In this document: positions 43,573-53,199 of the stretch, in pieces
Layout: the number at the start of each line of letters is the position of its first letter
Numbering within the stretch: the first letter of the stretch is position 1
Notes under the pieces: model-generated
The model's input: the letters and a program-made list of their open reading frames with translations, nothing else
Told to the model about the DNA's origin: nothing
Database searches by the model: none
Source of the DNA: Dehalococcoidia bacterium
GTDB lineage: Bacteria > Chloroflexota > Dehalococcoidia > Lucifugimonadales > Lucifugimonadaceae
Assembly (NCBI GenBank): GCA_028285005.1
Contig: JANQQP010000007.1
Span: 62,001 to 126,000 of the forward strand
DNA: 64,000 nucleotides
Reading direction: 5' to 3'
Made by a program: the position numbers and the translations under genes

Positions 43573-44219
43573 CGAGCCGCCCACAGCATTCCCCTTCGCA
43601 TGATCTCGCGAGCCTCTGGAACGTCGAAGTCGGTGTATTGGTGGCCAACGGAACCGTAGAAGATCCGGCCTTTGCCCCATACGCGCTTCCAGTAGACCGG
43701 AATGGTGGCTCCCTTGATCCAGTACTGGCCCGCCTGATCGCCCTCGAAGGTGGTGGTGGCGAGCACCTCGTTCGACGGGTCGATGTGCATGTAGTACTGC
43801 TCCGAGTGCATCTTGAAATCGCCGATGCCCTCGGTGATTGGATCGTCGTGATTCGTGATGTTCACCTCGTAGTCGATGATGCCGCCGGGATGTGCGACCC
43901 ACTGACCTCCAACCATGAACTGGTAGGGCGGACTGTGGCGGAACGAGTCGGCCATGCAGCCGTGCCAGCCCGCCATACCAACTCCGGACTCAACGGCGGA
44001 CTGGAGCCCGGCCAGCTGCTCGTTCGTGATGGTGTCCTGGGTCCAGATCGGGACAACGAGATCCAGCGCCGACATCACGTCCTCGTCGAGATAGATGTCG
44101 AGTGTCCGTTCACGCCTCACGCTGAAGCCGGCTGCTTCGAGGAGAGGTTGGAAGACGTCGGCACTCTTTTCCGGCGTGTGGCCTTCCCAGCCACCGACCA
44201 TCATCAAGGCGTTTTTCAA
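43569..44219 (-). CDS. ThuA-domain protein
   Basis: The 216-residue protein has the ThuA / glutamine-amidotransferase-like fold: [53 protein letters not shown], and [31 protein letters not shown]. ThuA proteins act with Gfo/Idh oxidoreductases in trehalose or other disaccharide use (3-keto sugars), and that pairing is seen here. TTG 44219 is the apparent start. The His of GWHG lies where the class I amidotransferase nucleophile Cys would be, as usual for ThuA. Confidence 0.9.
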   Translation of the reverse strand: MKNALMMVGGWEGHTPEKSADVFQPLLEAAGFSVRRERTLDIYLDEDVMSALDLVVPIWTQDTITNEQLAGLQSAVESGVGMAGWHGCMADSFRHSPPYQFMVGGQWVAHPGGIIDYEVNITNHDDPITEGIGDFKMHSEQYYMHIDPSNEVLATTTFEGDQAGQYWIKGATIPVYWKRVWGKGRIFYGSVGHQYTDFDVPEAREIMRRGMLWAAR

Positions 44220-44410
44220 GTTCGGTTCTCTGTACTACGCACGGTTTTTGGGACGGACGGGAGTGAGCGGGACGGCTAATTGGGCCACGGAACTCTAGCA
44301 CTTGCCCGCGACTGTTGTAGTTTTGGTCGTGAGAGCCCGCTGGCCGCAGACTAATAGCCGGATATGCGGCACAATCACTGCTTCGCCGTGATTCATATGA
44401 ATGGGAAGCC

Positions 44411-47290
44411 TTGACCAGCACGCCACAAAAACTGCCTGAACCGATCTCGTTGGCAGACGAGACGATCGTGGCTCTTGACCTTGAGACGACCGGAGTCGAC
44501 CCGTCGTCCGACGCCATAATCGAGGTTGGTGCTGTGAAGTTCAGGGGCGGCGAGGAGCTTGGGCGCTTTTCGAGCGTCGTAAACCCGCATCGCAAGCTGT
44601 CCAGCTTCATTGTGGACTTGACAGGCATCACGCAGGACGACGTCGACCGGGGCGCCGAGTGGGAACGGGTCGGGCCGATGTTCGCTGAGTTCATAGGCGA
44701 TCACGCCATTCTCGGCCACAACGTCGGTTTCGACGCTGCCTTCCTGCGCAATAACGGTGTGCCGCCGAAAGGCGGTTCGTACGACACCTCGGAGATGGCG
44801 CGCATCGTGATGCCGCGCGGTCCTGAGTATGGGCTCGGGCGGCTTACCGAGCGTTTCGCTCTGGTACACGACAACCCGCACCGAGCGCTGTCAGACGCGC
44901 TCGCTACCCGCGACCTGTTTCTCATCCTGCTGGACAAGCTCGAACGGCTGGATGCCGGGGCGCTGGAGGCTATGCGACGGCTTGGCATCTCGAGCCGTTG
45001 GACCATGGGCCCGCTGTCCGCCCGCGTGCTTGAGGCGATGCCTGCAGAGCGGCGAAGGTCGGATGTTGGGCCGTCCGGTGTGGACAGCAGGGAGCTATCG
45101 GGCAGGCTCAGGAGTAGCTCGAATGGCCGGCAGCGGCAGCCAGCTGCATCTTCCGTAGCTTCGGCGGACTCTGCGGCGACTCTTGTTCAGGCCGTGGAAG
45201 GTGTTTTTGCGGACGAGGGAGCGCTTTCAAGACTGCTGCCCGGACACGAGACACGAGCAGAGCAGGCCCAGATGGCCGAGACGGTTGCCGATGCCATCGA
45301 GCGGGAGTCGAACTTGATCGTTGAGGCCGGGACCGGCGTCGGGAAATCGCTGGCCTACCTCGTCCCTGCGGCGCTGCACGCCATGCGTAACAACTCCCGT
45401 GTGATTGTTTCGACCAACACGATCAACCTGCAAGAGCAGCTGGTGAACAAGGATCTCGGCATCGTGGCCGACGTGCTGACCGAGCTTGACCCACAGGCCG
45501 CTCCGCTCAAGAGCGCCCAGCTGAAGGGCAGGGCGAACTACCTCTGCTATCGCCGCTGGTCGTACGCCGTCAACTCGTCGCAACCGGACGAGAGGGAGGC
45601 AGGACTGCTCGCGAAGCTGCTGGTGTGGCTCCAGGAGACACAGGACGGCGATCGGGCGGAGCTTGCGCTTGGGCGTGACGGGGCGCTTTTCACTCGTAAC
45701 TACTCGGCGCAGGGAGCGGCTGGCTGTCCACCACAGGACGGACCCTGCTTTCTGCGCAGGGCTCGGGCGGAGGCTGCAACATCGAACGTGGTCGTGATCA
45801 ACCACGCCATGCTGATGTCTGACATCGCTATGGACGGCGGACTGCTGCCGGAGCATGACCTGCTGATCATCGACGAGGCGCACCACCTGCAGGACGCCGC
45901 GACGCGGCACCTCGGCATCTCTGTCCGGCAGAACCAACTAGCGGCTGATCTTTCGATGGCCCTGGGCGATACCGGAGCCATTGCGGCGTACGGAGCCGCA
46001 CTGCAGGCAGCGGGCGGTGAGAATCTTGCCCTCGACCCGGTACCGCAGATGATGCAAGAGACGATCTCGGCCACGACGCGAGCGTCCGAGCTGGCTTCTG
46101 ACTGCTTCGCCGCCATTTCGGAGTTCGGTCAGTACGTGGCCAAGCACACGATGGGCAACGATATCCGGTTGATCGACGCCGTGCGGGAGCTTCCGCAGTG
46201 GGCGCCGGTTGCGCAGTCGGCCGACAACCTCGTGACTGCGCTGAGCGTAGCTGCGACGGGAATGGGGCGCATGCTGGCGCAGCGGGATTCGATAGATGAG
46301 AGCGCAGGCGACGACAGCGCTGCCGTGCTGAACTTCTCGGCTGTATACGAGTCGATTACCACGGCACATGAAGGGTTGAGGCAGGCGCTGATCGAGCCGG
46401 AGTCTGGCTTCGTCTACTGGCTGAGCGTGATTGGCGGCGGTCGAACGGTCGAGGTGAACGGTGCTCCGCTTGATGTGAGTCCGATTCTGCGGGAGCGGCT
46501 GTTTGAACGGGATTCAACGGTTGTTCTGACAGGAGCGACGCTTAGCTCGGGTGGCAGCTTTGAGCGGATCACGTCATCGATCGGCCTGGACGATGCAGGA
46601 GAGCTTGCGCTGGGCTCGCCATTCGACTATCGACAGGCTGCGCTGATTGCGGTGCCTGAGGACATCTCTGAGCCGGGTGGAACCGGATATGCACAGGGCG
46701 TCGCGGCGGCTATCGAATCCGTGGCGAAGGGCGTGCGAGGACGGACGCTTGCGCTGTTCACGTCGAACTCAGCCCTTGAGAATGCTCGCAAGGCACTTGC
46801 GGGACCGCTGGCGCAACTGGGTATCAAGGTGATCGGGCAAGGGCATGACGGGCCGCCGCACCGCATCATGCGGACACTGGCCGAGGAGGACGACGTGGTG
46901 GCGTTGGGCACCAGCAGCCTCTGGGAGGGAGCTGACTTGCAGGGCGCAAGGTTGGACGCGCTTGTGATGGCGAGGCTTCCGTTTCCGGTTCCGTCGGACC
47001 CCGTATTTTCCGCTCGGAGTGAGCTGTTCGAGGACGGCTTCAGCGACTACGCGGTGCCAGAGGCGGTTCTGAGGTTCAGGCAGGGGTTCGGACGACTGAT
47101 CAGGTCGAAGACCGACCGCGGGATGTTCGTGATCCTTGACCGTCGCATCCTCTCGAAGGGCTATGGCCGGAATTTCCAGAGAGCGCTGCCACGGTCTACC
47201 GTGCGGCGGACGGTGATTGAGGAGCTGGAAGACCTGGGCCGCAAGTGGAAGGCTGTCGAGGATTTTTTAGGCGGCGTGGGAGACGGATAG
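44411..47290 (+). CDS. DnaQ exonuclease - DinG helicase fusion
   Basis: The 959-residue protein joins a DEDDh 3'-5' exonuclease (residues 15-185: Asp23 and Glu25 in ALDLETTG, HNVGFDAAFL, HRALSDALATRD) to an XPD/DinG-type superfamily 2 helicase (Walker A GTGVGKS near residue 308, DEAH near 488, and QGFGRLIRSKTDRG at the C-terminus). Cys residues in YLCYRR, GCPP and GPC suggest an iron-sulfur site, though only three are clear. It likely unwinds and trims DNA in repair. TTG 44411 is the apparent start. Confidence 0.92.
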   Translation: MTSTPQKLPEPISLADETIVALDLETTGVDPSSDAIIEVGAVKFRGGEELGRFSSVVNPHRKLSSFIVDLTGITQDDVDRGAEWERVGPMFAEFIGDHAILGHNVGFDAAFLRNNGVPPKGGSYDTSEMARIVMPRGPEYGLGRLTERFALVHDNPHRALSDALATRDLFLILLDKLERLDAGALEAMRRLGISSRWTMGPLSARVLEAMPAERRRSDVGPSGVDSRELSGRLRSSSNGRQRQPAASSVASADSAATLVQAVEGVFADEGALSRLLPGHETRAEQAQMAETVADAIERESNLIVEAGTGVGKSLAYLVPAALHAMRNNSRVIVSTNTINLQEQLVNKDLGIVADVLTELDPQAAPLKSAQLKGRANYLCYRRWSYAVNSSQPDEREAGLLAKLLVWLQETQDGDRAELALGRDGALFTRNYSAQGAAGCPPQDGPCFLRRARAEAATSNVVVINHAMLMSDIAMDGGLLPEHDLLIIDEAHHLQDAATRHLGISVRQNQLAADLSMALGDTGAIAAYGAALQAAGGENLALDPVPQMMQETISATTRASELASDCFAAISEFGQYVAKHTMGNDIRLIDAVRELPQWAPVAQSADNLVTALSVAATGMGRMLAQRDSIDESAGDDSAAVLNFSAVYESITTAHEGLRQALIEPESGFVYWLSVIGGGRTVEVNGAPLDVSPILRERLFERDSTVVLTGATLSSGGSFERITSSIGLDDAGELALGSPFDYRQAALIAVPEDISEPGGTGYAQGVAAAIESVAKGVRGRTLALFTSNSALENARKALAGPLAQLGIKVIGQGHDGPPHRIMRTLAEEDDVVALGTSSLWEGADLQGARLDALVMARLPFPVPSDPVFSARSELFEDGFSDYAVPEAVLRFRQGFGRLIRSKTDRGMFVILDRRILSKGYGRNFQRALPRSTVRRTVIEELEDLGRKWKAVEDFLGGVGDG

Positions 47291-47380
47291 GGTGGGCGTG
47301 CGACAAGCAATCTGGCCCGACTCCGGTGATCGGATTCGAGTCGGATCCACAACTGGGAGATTCGAACGGAGCTTGATTCT

Positions 47381-48346
47381 TTGACTCTTGCTGAGCGAGG
47401 TGACTTAAAGGTCGTTGGCGGCGACGTTCGGAGCTTCACGCTGCAAACCGGCGGTCTTGACCTGGAGTCGACGCTGGACGGCGGGCAGGCGTTTCGCTGG
47501 TGGAGGGCGTCAGCCGAGGATGAGCCTTCGGTGTACGACGGTGTCATCGGGTCCGCGGCTGTGCGAATCCGCGAGACCGGTGCATCGCCTGACGACATTG
47601 AAGTGATGATCCGTTCGAACGCTGCTGCAGGCGACTTTCAGGACACGGTCGCCGACTATCTGGGGCGCGGCACTGACCTGTCCGAGCTTCGGGCGCGGTT
47701 TGTAGCCGACCCGTGCATTGGCCCAGCGGTCACCGGCTTCTCGGGCCTGCGCTTGCTGAGGCAGGACCCGTGGGAATGCCTCGTTTCATTCATCTGCTCA
47801 TCGACCTCCAACATTCCCCGCATAAAGCTCAATGTGGGCTCGGTCGCTTCGGAACTAGGCACCCGAGTTGGACCCGGTGATGCCGACTTCGCCTTCCCGA
47901 CGGCGGAAGCGGTAGCGGCGGCAGGTGAGCAGTTTTTGCGCGACCTGGGGCTGGGATTCAGGGCGAAGTACCTTGCGCCGGCGGCCGAGGCAGTGGCTAG
48001 CGGTGATCTGGACCTGTTCGCTCTGCGTGAAGCGTCGTTCGAGGATGCTCGGGCCTCGCTCGTGCAGCTGAATGGTGTTGGCGAGAAGGTCGCCGACTGC
48101 GTGCTGGCCTTTTCGCTGGACAAGCCCGAGGCGTTTCCGGTTGACCGGCACATCAGGCGGGCGTTAGAGCGCTGGTACGGACTGCCGGAGAAGACGAACA
48201 ACTCTAAGGCGTCCGACTTCGCAAGGGAGCGCTTTGGTCGTTTCGGGGCGGTGGCGCAGCAGTACATGTTCCATCGCGAGCGGCTTGCGCAGCGGGCGAA
48301 CTGGGGCGGCGATCATGTTGCGCACGCTTTGCCTGAGGACCGCTAG
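47381..48346 (+). CDS. ogg: 8-oxoguanine DNA glycosylase (OGG1-like)
   Basis: The 321-residue protein has the OGG1 N-terminal domain (LESTLDGGQAFRWWRA) and the HhH-GPD core: LVQLNGVGEKVADCVLAF with Lys236, then PVDRHIRRAL with Asp255. The 19-residue spacing between the two equals that in human OGG1 (Lys249, Asp268). It would remove 8-oxoguanine and nick the strand. TTG 47381 starts the protein, with GGAG 9 bases upstream. It follows the DnaQ-DinG gene by 90 bp, making a DNA-repair pair. Confidence 0.93.
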   Translation: MTLAERGDLKVVGGDVRSFTLQTGGLDLESTLDGGQAFRWWRASAEDEPSVYDGVIGSAAVRIRETGASPDDIEVMIRSNAAAGDFQDTVADYLGRGTDLSELRARFVADPCIGPAVTGFSGLRLLRQDPWECLVSFICSSTSNIPRIKLNVGSVASELGTRVGPGDADFAFPTAEAVAAAGEQFLRDLGLGFRAKYLAPAAEAVASGDLDLFALREASFEDARASLVQLNGVGEKVADCVLAFSLDKPEAFPVDRHIRRALERWYGLPEKTNNSKASDFARERFGRFGAVAQQYMFHRERLAQRANWGGDHVAHALPEDR

Positions 48347-48355
48347 AGCAAGTTT

Positions 48356-48949
48356 TCAGGCGAGGCACAGTTCGACCACGTCTTTGGTCTCGGTGACTAT
48401 CTCAACGTCGATCAGGCGCACGTTGTGTCGTTTGGCTGTTTCGACGTAATGGTTGTTGATCAGCGCATTGCGCGCGACAAACCGGTCTACGAGCATTCGT
48501 GCCTCTCGGTCCAGGTCAGCGTATGAGCTGCTGTCGTGAATACGCTCGGTCAGGAAGTCTGATGAAGCGGTAAGGCATACAGCGAGCACTTTGCTGCCCT
48601 GAAGGTGCGCCATGTTTTCCGGGAGCAGCGCAGAGCCTTCGAACGCGAGTCTCGGGCCAGTCCCCGAAGCGTGGTGTCCGATGACCCGCTTGATTGTTGG
48701 CGACATGCGGCGCTGATAGTCGAGCACGTCCGCTGCCAGCTCTTCGGGTGAGCGCGTCAAGTAATAGTCGGCAAGATGTGATGGAATCTCTTGCTCCGCA
48801 GGCCGCCAGGGGCGACCTGGATGCCGGCCCAACTGGTCGGTGGACAGCGTTCTCCAGTCCGGCTGTGCAGCGATCGCCCGGCAAAGCGTGGACTTTCCCG
48901 CGTGTGAGGCGCCACCTATCAGGATGATTCGTGGCTGGCTCACTGGCAT
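48356..48949 (-). CDS. P-loop kinase-like ATPase
   Basis: The 197-residue protein starts with a Walker A motif (GGASHAGKSTLCRAIA, residues 12-27) and resembles small AAA or 2-phosphoglycerate-kinase-like P-loop proteins. LAFEGSALLPENMAHL may hold the phosphate-acceptor region and ARMLVDRFVARNALINNHYVETA the lid. The substrate is unknown. It diverges from the HAD gene across 42 bp, so the two promoters overlap. Confidence 0.8.
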   Translation of the reverse strand: MPVSQPRIILIGGASHAGKSTLCRAIAAQPDWRTLSTDQLGRHPGRPWRPAEQEIPSHLADYYLTRSPEELAADVLDYQRRMSPTIKRVIGHHASGTGPRLAFEGSALLPENMAHLQGSKVLAVCLTASSDFLTERIHDSSSYADLDREARMLVDRFVARNALINNHYVETAKRHNVRLIDVEIVTETKDVVELCLA

Positions 48950-48977
48950 ATGGATTTCGATGATCGCCGGGACAGCG

Positions 48978-48983
48978 TTATCT
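48978..48983 (+). promoter_or_regulatory. -10-like element for leaderless transcription
   Basis: TTATCT ends 8 bases before ATG 48992, and no Shine-Dalgarno is seen. The spacing is the same as at 16804-16809 and 60094-60099. Confidence 0.35.
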
Positions 48984-48991
48984 TTAGGGCC

Positions 48992-49702
48992 ATGAACGAG
49001 TCTGCCAAGGTGTTTAGGCCTTCATGCGTGCTGTTCGACTTCGACGGCACGATGTATTCGTTCGACGATGTGTACCCGCGTGTTTGGAGGGACCTGTACG
49101 ACGAGCATCGGCAGGCCTTTGGCGACCTGGAGTTCCGGCAATTCTATGACCGTATCGGGCAGGTATTCACCTCGCTTCCCCAGGGCATGGACTCTGACGA
49201 GGAGCACGAACTCATTTTCGATGAGATCAAGCAGATCTGGTCAGGTGTGGACGCTCCGAACGCGCAGTTAATCGCTGACTACCGGCGGCGTTCGCTCGAA
49301 TACATGACACCGCGTGCCGGGCTGGAAGAGCTTCTTGTGAAGCTGGATGGTGAGCGGATTCCCTGGGGGATCGTGTCGAACCACGACGGCCGTAACAGGG
49401 GCAAGTTCGAGGCGATGGGGCTGTCCTCAAGGCCGTCGACTTTCATTCTGAGCGTAGAGGTTGGGGTATGGAAACCTGATAGGCGCATCTTCGAGATGGC
49501 ACTCGAGGAGATCGGTCCGGTTGACCGCTCTGCTGCCGTGATGGTTGGTGACAACCCGGAAGCTGACATCGGTGGCGGCAGGTCGGCCGGGATGCGGACG
49601 GTGCTAATGCACGACGGTCCGTTCGCGACAGGACACGACGGCTCGGCTGATCTCACGGTGACTGGCTTCGAGGAACTGCAGAGCCGATGGTTCGATGGCT
49701 GA
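48992..49702 (+). CDS. HAD-superfamily hydrolase
   Basis: The 236-residue protein has HAD motif I (VLFDFDGTMYS, nucleophile Asp), motif II (IVSNHDGRN), motif III (Lys in VWKPDRRIFEMAL) and motif IV (VMVGDNPEADIGGG). The helical cap between motifs I and II places it in subfamily I, with phosphoglycolate phosphatase-like and haloacid dehalogenase-like enzymes. It probably dephosphorylates a small metabolite. ATG 48992 starts just before motif I; the open frame from 48950 has no ribosome site. Confidence 0.9.
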   Translation: MNESAKVFRPSCVLFDFDGTMYSFDDVYPRVWRDLYDEHRQAFGDLEFRQFYDRIGQVFTSLPQGMDSDEEHELIFDEIKQIWSGVDAPNAQLIADYRRRSLEYMTPRAGLEELLVKLDGERIPWGIVSNHDGRNRGKFEAMGLSSRPSTFILSVEVGVWKPDRRIFEMALEEIGPVDRSAAVMVGDNPEADIGGGRSAGMRTVLMHDGPFATGHDGSADLTVTGFEELQSRWFDG

Positions 49703-49770
49703 TTGACTTACGCTCGGACGCGGTAATTCCGCTCGGCGCTTAAGAACCGTCATACAGGAGAATTGCGATT

Positions 49771-50532
49771 TTGGGGACGTATCTTTACGTGGGAGCTGGC
49801 TCTCACCGCATAGAGGGTTTCATCCACGCTGAGATAAACGTCTGGAAGCAGTTCAAAGGTGGAGTCACAGTTTCGCCGCCCGAGTTGCTCTGCGACATCA
49901 CCGATCACATCCCGCTGCCTGACTCATCGGTCGACCTCGTCTACTCTCGGGCGACGCTGGAGCATCTCACTTACAGAGAGCTTCACAATCATCTGCTTGA
50001 GTGCTACAGGATCCTGAGGCCCGGAGGGTACGTAAGGGCCCTGGTGCCAGACCTTGAGTTGATGATCAAGGACTACACGAACGATGTCGTTAAGTTCGGC
50101 ACCGACTATGTGGAGCACTTCCCTGACCTACCTGTCTCAACTCCCACCGAGTACTTCATCTATCGCTTGCTCTACCCCGACCACTACTACCTGCATAACC
50201 TCGAGACCATGTCTGGCTTCTTCAGTCGTGCGGGCCTCAATGAAGCGAGGGAATGTGGTGAGGGCGACACTGCGGTGGCCGAGGTGAAACCGCAGCTCAA
50301 GGTGGCGGAGGACGGCCACAGGGAGTTGGAGCTGATAGTCGAGGCCCGTAAGACTGGTCCGCCACCGACGCATCCCGACCGTTTCGAGCGAGAGTATCCG
50401 CCGCGATTGGTCTACCGATTGCTGGCGAAGTGGTTCAACGTCCGTCTACAGCCTTTCGTCCGTAGCAGGCCCATGTTTCCGAGCCGTATGTGGTGGCGGG
50501 AGATGTGGCGAAGAGTAACGCCAGGACGCTGA
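49771..50532 (+). CDS. SAM-dependent methyltransferase (type 11)
   Basis: The 253-residue protein starts close to motif I in a degenerate form (YLYVGAGSHRIEGFIHAE), with IPLPDSSVDLVYSRATLEHLTYRELHNHLLECYRILRPGGYVRALVPD as the typical core of predicted methyltransferases in glycan or surface-polymer gene sets. The C-terminal tail is basic (WWREMWRRVTPGR). TTG 49771 has AGGAG 10 bases upstream. It stands between the HAD and CCA genes with no obvious partner. Confidence 0.85.
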   Translation: MGTYLYVGAGSHRIEGFIHAEINVWKQFKGGVTVSPPELLCDITDHIPLPDSSVDLVYSRATLEHLTYRELHNHLLECYRILRPGGYVRALVPDLELMIKDYTNDVVKFGTDYVEHFPDLPVSTPTEYFIYRLLYPDHYYLHNLETMSGFFSRAGLNEARECGEGDTAVAEVKPQLKVAEDGHRELELIVEARKTGPPPTHPDRFEREYPPRLVYRLLAKWFNVRLQPFVRSRPMFPSRMWWREMWRRVTPGR

Positions 50533-50587
50533 GTTCCAAACTGGAAACAGCAGTATTTTGCGTTAGGTTTAGGTCGTTAGAATCCGG

Positions 50588-51877
50588 TTACGGAGCGGCC
50601 GCTCCGGCAGGCTGATCGGTGCCCTGGCGCTCCCTGTCGAGCAGGATTGGTAGGCGGCGTCGGACAAGCTCGAACTCGTCCTGTTGTGATGTCACCTTGC
50701 CGTCTAGCTTCGCGGTCTTCAGCTCGTGTAGGAGCTTGCCCATGACCGGGCCGCGTGGCACGCCCTGCGCCGCCAAGTCGTCGCCGGTGGTCTCTGGGCG
50801 GATCTCACGATGGCGTCTGAGGTAGGCCTCGATGTGGTCGCGTTGGCGCGTCCTGGGACCGGCGATTCGCTGGAACTCAAGCACCGGCACAGGGACACGC
50901 TCTAGCAACTCGACAACGTCGCTCGGAAGCAGATCGGCAGATTCGAGCACCGATGCTGTGACGCGGAACGCTGCGGCACCGCGAATGACAGCCTGCCACT
51001 CACGGTCGGGCTCCAGTCGGGCGATCACTGCGTCTGCCTCTTCTTCAGTCAGTGATGACGTCATGCAAGCGAGATAGAGCAGCTCGTCGGCTGAATCCAG
51101 TTGCTCCATAGTCTTCAGTCCGCTCTCGGCCACTCTTAGCGAAGGCGAAATCGCACCGATGATTCCCTCTGCTTCGGCCTTGCGCAGAATATTCGCCCGT
51201 TCCGGCTCCTCGAGGATCTTGCGCAGCTCAGCCACAAGCCGGGCGGACGTGAGTCGGTCGATATATGAGAGGTCCCGCTCGAGCACTTCGGCGGTTTCGA
51301 CCTCCAGGCTGAAGCCGAGTCTCACTTCGTAGCGGACGCTGCGCAGGATGCGTGTAGGGTCGTCCTGGAAGCTTGCGTCGTGAAGGATACGGATGCGGCT
51401 GCGGGCGCAATCCGCGAAGCCCTTGTATGGGTCGAGCAACTCGCCCCAGTTTGAGGGCAACAGCGACAGCGCCATGGCGTTCACTGAGAAGTCTCGACGC
51501 TTGAGATCGTCCTCCATGTTGGACGGCGTGATCTCAGGTAGGGCGGCGGGGCTCGAATAGGTCTCAGAGCGAGCAGTTGCCACATCAACCCGGCCCTGCG
51601 GACTCTGAATCACCGCGGTGCCAAACTGGGAAACCGAAGTGACCTCGCCCTTGATCTGAGCAGTCAGCGCACGCGCGAATCGAGGGCCATTCCCGGTCAC
51701 AACGATGTCAGGGTCGTTGGGCTCTCGGCCGAGCACGAGATCTCGTACGGAGCCGCCGACCAGATAAGCCTCGCCCGCCCCCGACTCTCCAGCTGCAGCC
51801 AGCTCACCGGCCGTACGAAGCATCTCGACGGTCTCTTCGGGGAGCTTGGATTCGATAAGGCTTGCCAGTCTGGGCAT
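50588..51877 (-). CDS. CCA tRNA nucleotidyltransferase / poly(A) polymerase family
   Basis: The 429-residue protein has the class II nucleotidyltransferase head: AYLVGGSVRDLVLGREPNDPDIVV, with the catalytic Asp pair in the DPDIVV stretch, and LKRRDFSVNAMALSL, followed by the RNA- and nucleotide-recognition helices (DPTRILRSVRYEVRLGF). It adds or repairs the CCA end of tRNA, or adds A residues; the two activities cannot be separated by reading. No HD domain is evident. GAGG lies close upstream of ATG 51877. Confidence 0.9.
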   Translation of the reverse strand: MPRLASLIESKLPEETVEMLRTAGELAAAGESGAGEAYLVGGSVRDLVLGREPNDPDIVVTGNGPRFARALTAQIKGEVTSVSQFGTAVIQSPQGRVDVATARSETYSSPAALPEITPSNMEDDLKRRDFSVNAMALSLLPSNWGELLDPYKGFADCARSRIRILHDASFQDDPTRILRSVRYEVRLGFSLEVETAEVLERDLSYIDRLTSARLVAELRKILEEPERANILRKAEAEGIIGAISPSLRVAESGLKTMEQLDSADELLYLACMTSSLTEEEADAVIARLEPDREWQAVIRGAAAFRVTASVLESADLLPSDVVELLERVPVPVLEFQRIAGPRTRQRDHIEAYLRRHREIRPETTGDDLAAQGVPRGPVMGKLLHELKTAKLDGKVTSQQDEFELVRRRLPILLDRERQGTDQPAGAAAP

Positions 51878-52067
51878 GAACCGCCTCGATTAGCTGATGG
51901 CCTGCGGGTGGGGAGATGAATCGATCTTAGCAGCGTGTGTTAACAGATCGTCACCGGCAAATGGTGCGGAGTTGCAGCCAGTTCATCGGCCGCCACCGAA
52001 TGGCGCTTTCGTGCGCTACAGTCACACGGCCAATCAACGCCAGATTCAGCCGCGTCGGGAGAAGAGA

Positions 52068-53156
52068 ATGCTCGAGAGGTTCAAGGTTCCAGAGAAGGAC
52101 CGAGTCTACGTTCCGCACGAAAGCATCAAGCAGGCCACACGAGACATCCTGCGGCACGTTGGCGTCGACGAGCAGGGCGCCGATGCCAGCGCGGACGTGC
52201 TGGTGACGAATGACCTGCGAGGAGTGGAGTCGCACGGGGTATCTAACGGACTCCGTCGCTATGTAACTGAGTACAACTCCGACGTTCTGAACGGGACAAC
52301 AAACTTCGAAATCGAACTGGAGACCAGCACGACGGCGCGAGTGAACGCAAACGGTGCGCTGGGTACGCATGTCGGGCCATGGGCGATGGAGCTGGCGATC
52401 GAGAAGGCGTCGAAGCACGGGATGGGCGCGGCAAGCGTCCATTCGAGCGGCCACCTGGCCGGTTGCGGCTACTACGCCATGCAGGCCGCTGACGCTGACA
52501 TGGTTGGGCACTGCATGACGGCCGGAGGCGCCAACCAGACCGTTCCCACGTGGGGCTCGAAGCCGGTACTTGGCACGAACCCGATCGCCTATGCGGCGCC
52601 GGCGGACGAGATGCCGGCGTTCCTGTTCGATGTGGCAACGACGCAGGTTGCGAACAACAAGATCGGGCTTGCACGCCGGGTTGGAGCGACGATCTTCCCG
52701 GGCTGGATCGCGGACAAGAGCGGTGAGCCGATTCTCGAGGAGGTTGAGGCGCCGGAGCAGGGCGAGTTCTACTCATTGCACATCGGCGGAACCCGAGAGA
52801 ACGGCTCACACAAAGGCTTCGGCTTTGCGCTGATGAACGAGATCATCTGCAACGGCTTCACCGGGCTCGGTCCGGGGCCTGTCACTGGACTCAAGCACGG
52901 TGGTCACTTCTTCATGGCGTACCAGATCGAAGCGTTCACGGATGTGGCGAAGTTCAAGCGGGACATGGATGACTTGCTGCGCCACATCGCTGCGGTGCCG
53001 CCGTCGAAGGGCTTTGAGCGAGTGGTCTATGCGGGTCTGCTTGAGGCTGAGGAAGAGGAGAAGCGGCTGAAGGGAGGAATTCCGTACCACCACGAGGTCG
53101 TGGAGTGGTTTGAGTCGTACTGTGCCGAGGCCGGGATTGAGTGCGAGCTGCGGTGA
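52068..53156 (+). CDS. Ldh-family (YlbC-type) malate/lactate dehydrogenase
   Basis: The 362-residue protein belongs to the malate/L-lactate/sulfolactate dehydrogenase family, which is unrelated to classical LDH. Typical segments are NDLRGVESHGVSNGLRRYV, HSSGHLAGCGYYAMQAADADMVG, GTNPIAYAAPADEMPAFLFDVATTQVA, and GGTRENGSHKGFGFALMNEI. It oxidises or reduces 2-hydroxy acids with NAD(P). ATG 52068 has GGGAG 6 bases upstream, and the family sequence begins there; the frame is open from 51897. Confidence 0.92.
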   Translation: MLERFKVPEKDRVYVPHESIKQATRDILRHVGVDEQGADASADVLVTNDLRGVESHGVSNGLRRYVTEYNSDVLNGTTNFEIELETSTTARVNANGALGTHVGPWAMELAIEKASKHGMGAASVHSSGHLAGCGYYAMQAADADMVGHCMTAGGANQTVPTWGSKPVLGTNPIAYAAPADEMPAFLFDVATTQVANNKIGLARRVGATIFPGWIADKSGEPILEEVEAPEQGEFYSLHIGGTRENGSHKGFGFALMNEIICNGFTGLGPGPVTGLKHGGHFFMAYQIEAFTDVAKFKRDMDDLLRHIAAVPPSKGFERVVYAGLLEAEEEEKRLKGGIPYHHEVVEWFESYCAEAGIECELR

Positions 53157-53199
53157 TCTAGCCGCCGATGTCGGAACGGTCTGAATACCAAACGTAGTT

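Noticed and set aside
47290..47380. tRNA-like stretch GGATTCGAGTCGGATCC
   Set aside because: The surrounding bases do not form acceptor, D and anticodon arms. No tRNA gene was recognised anywhere in the window.
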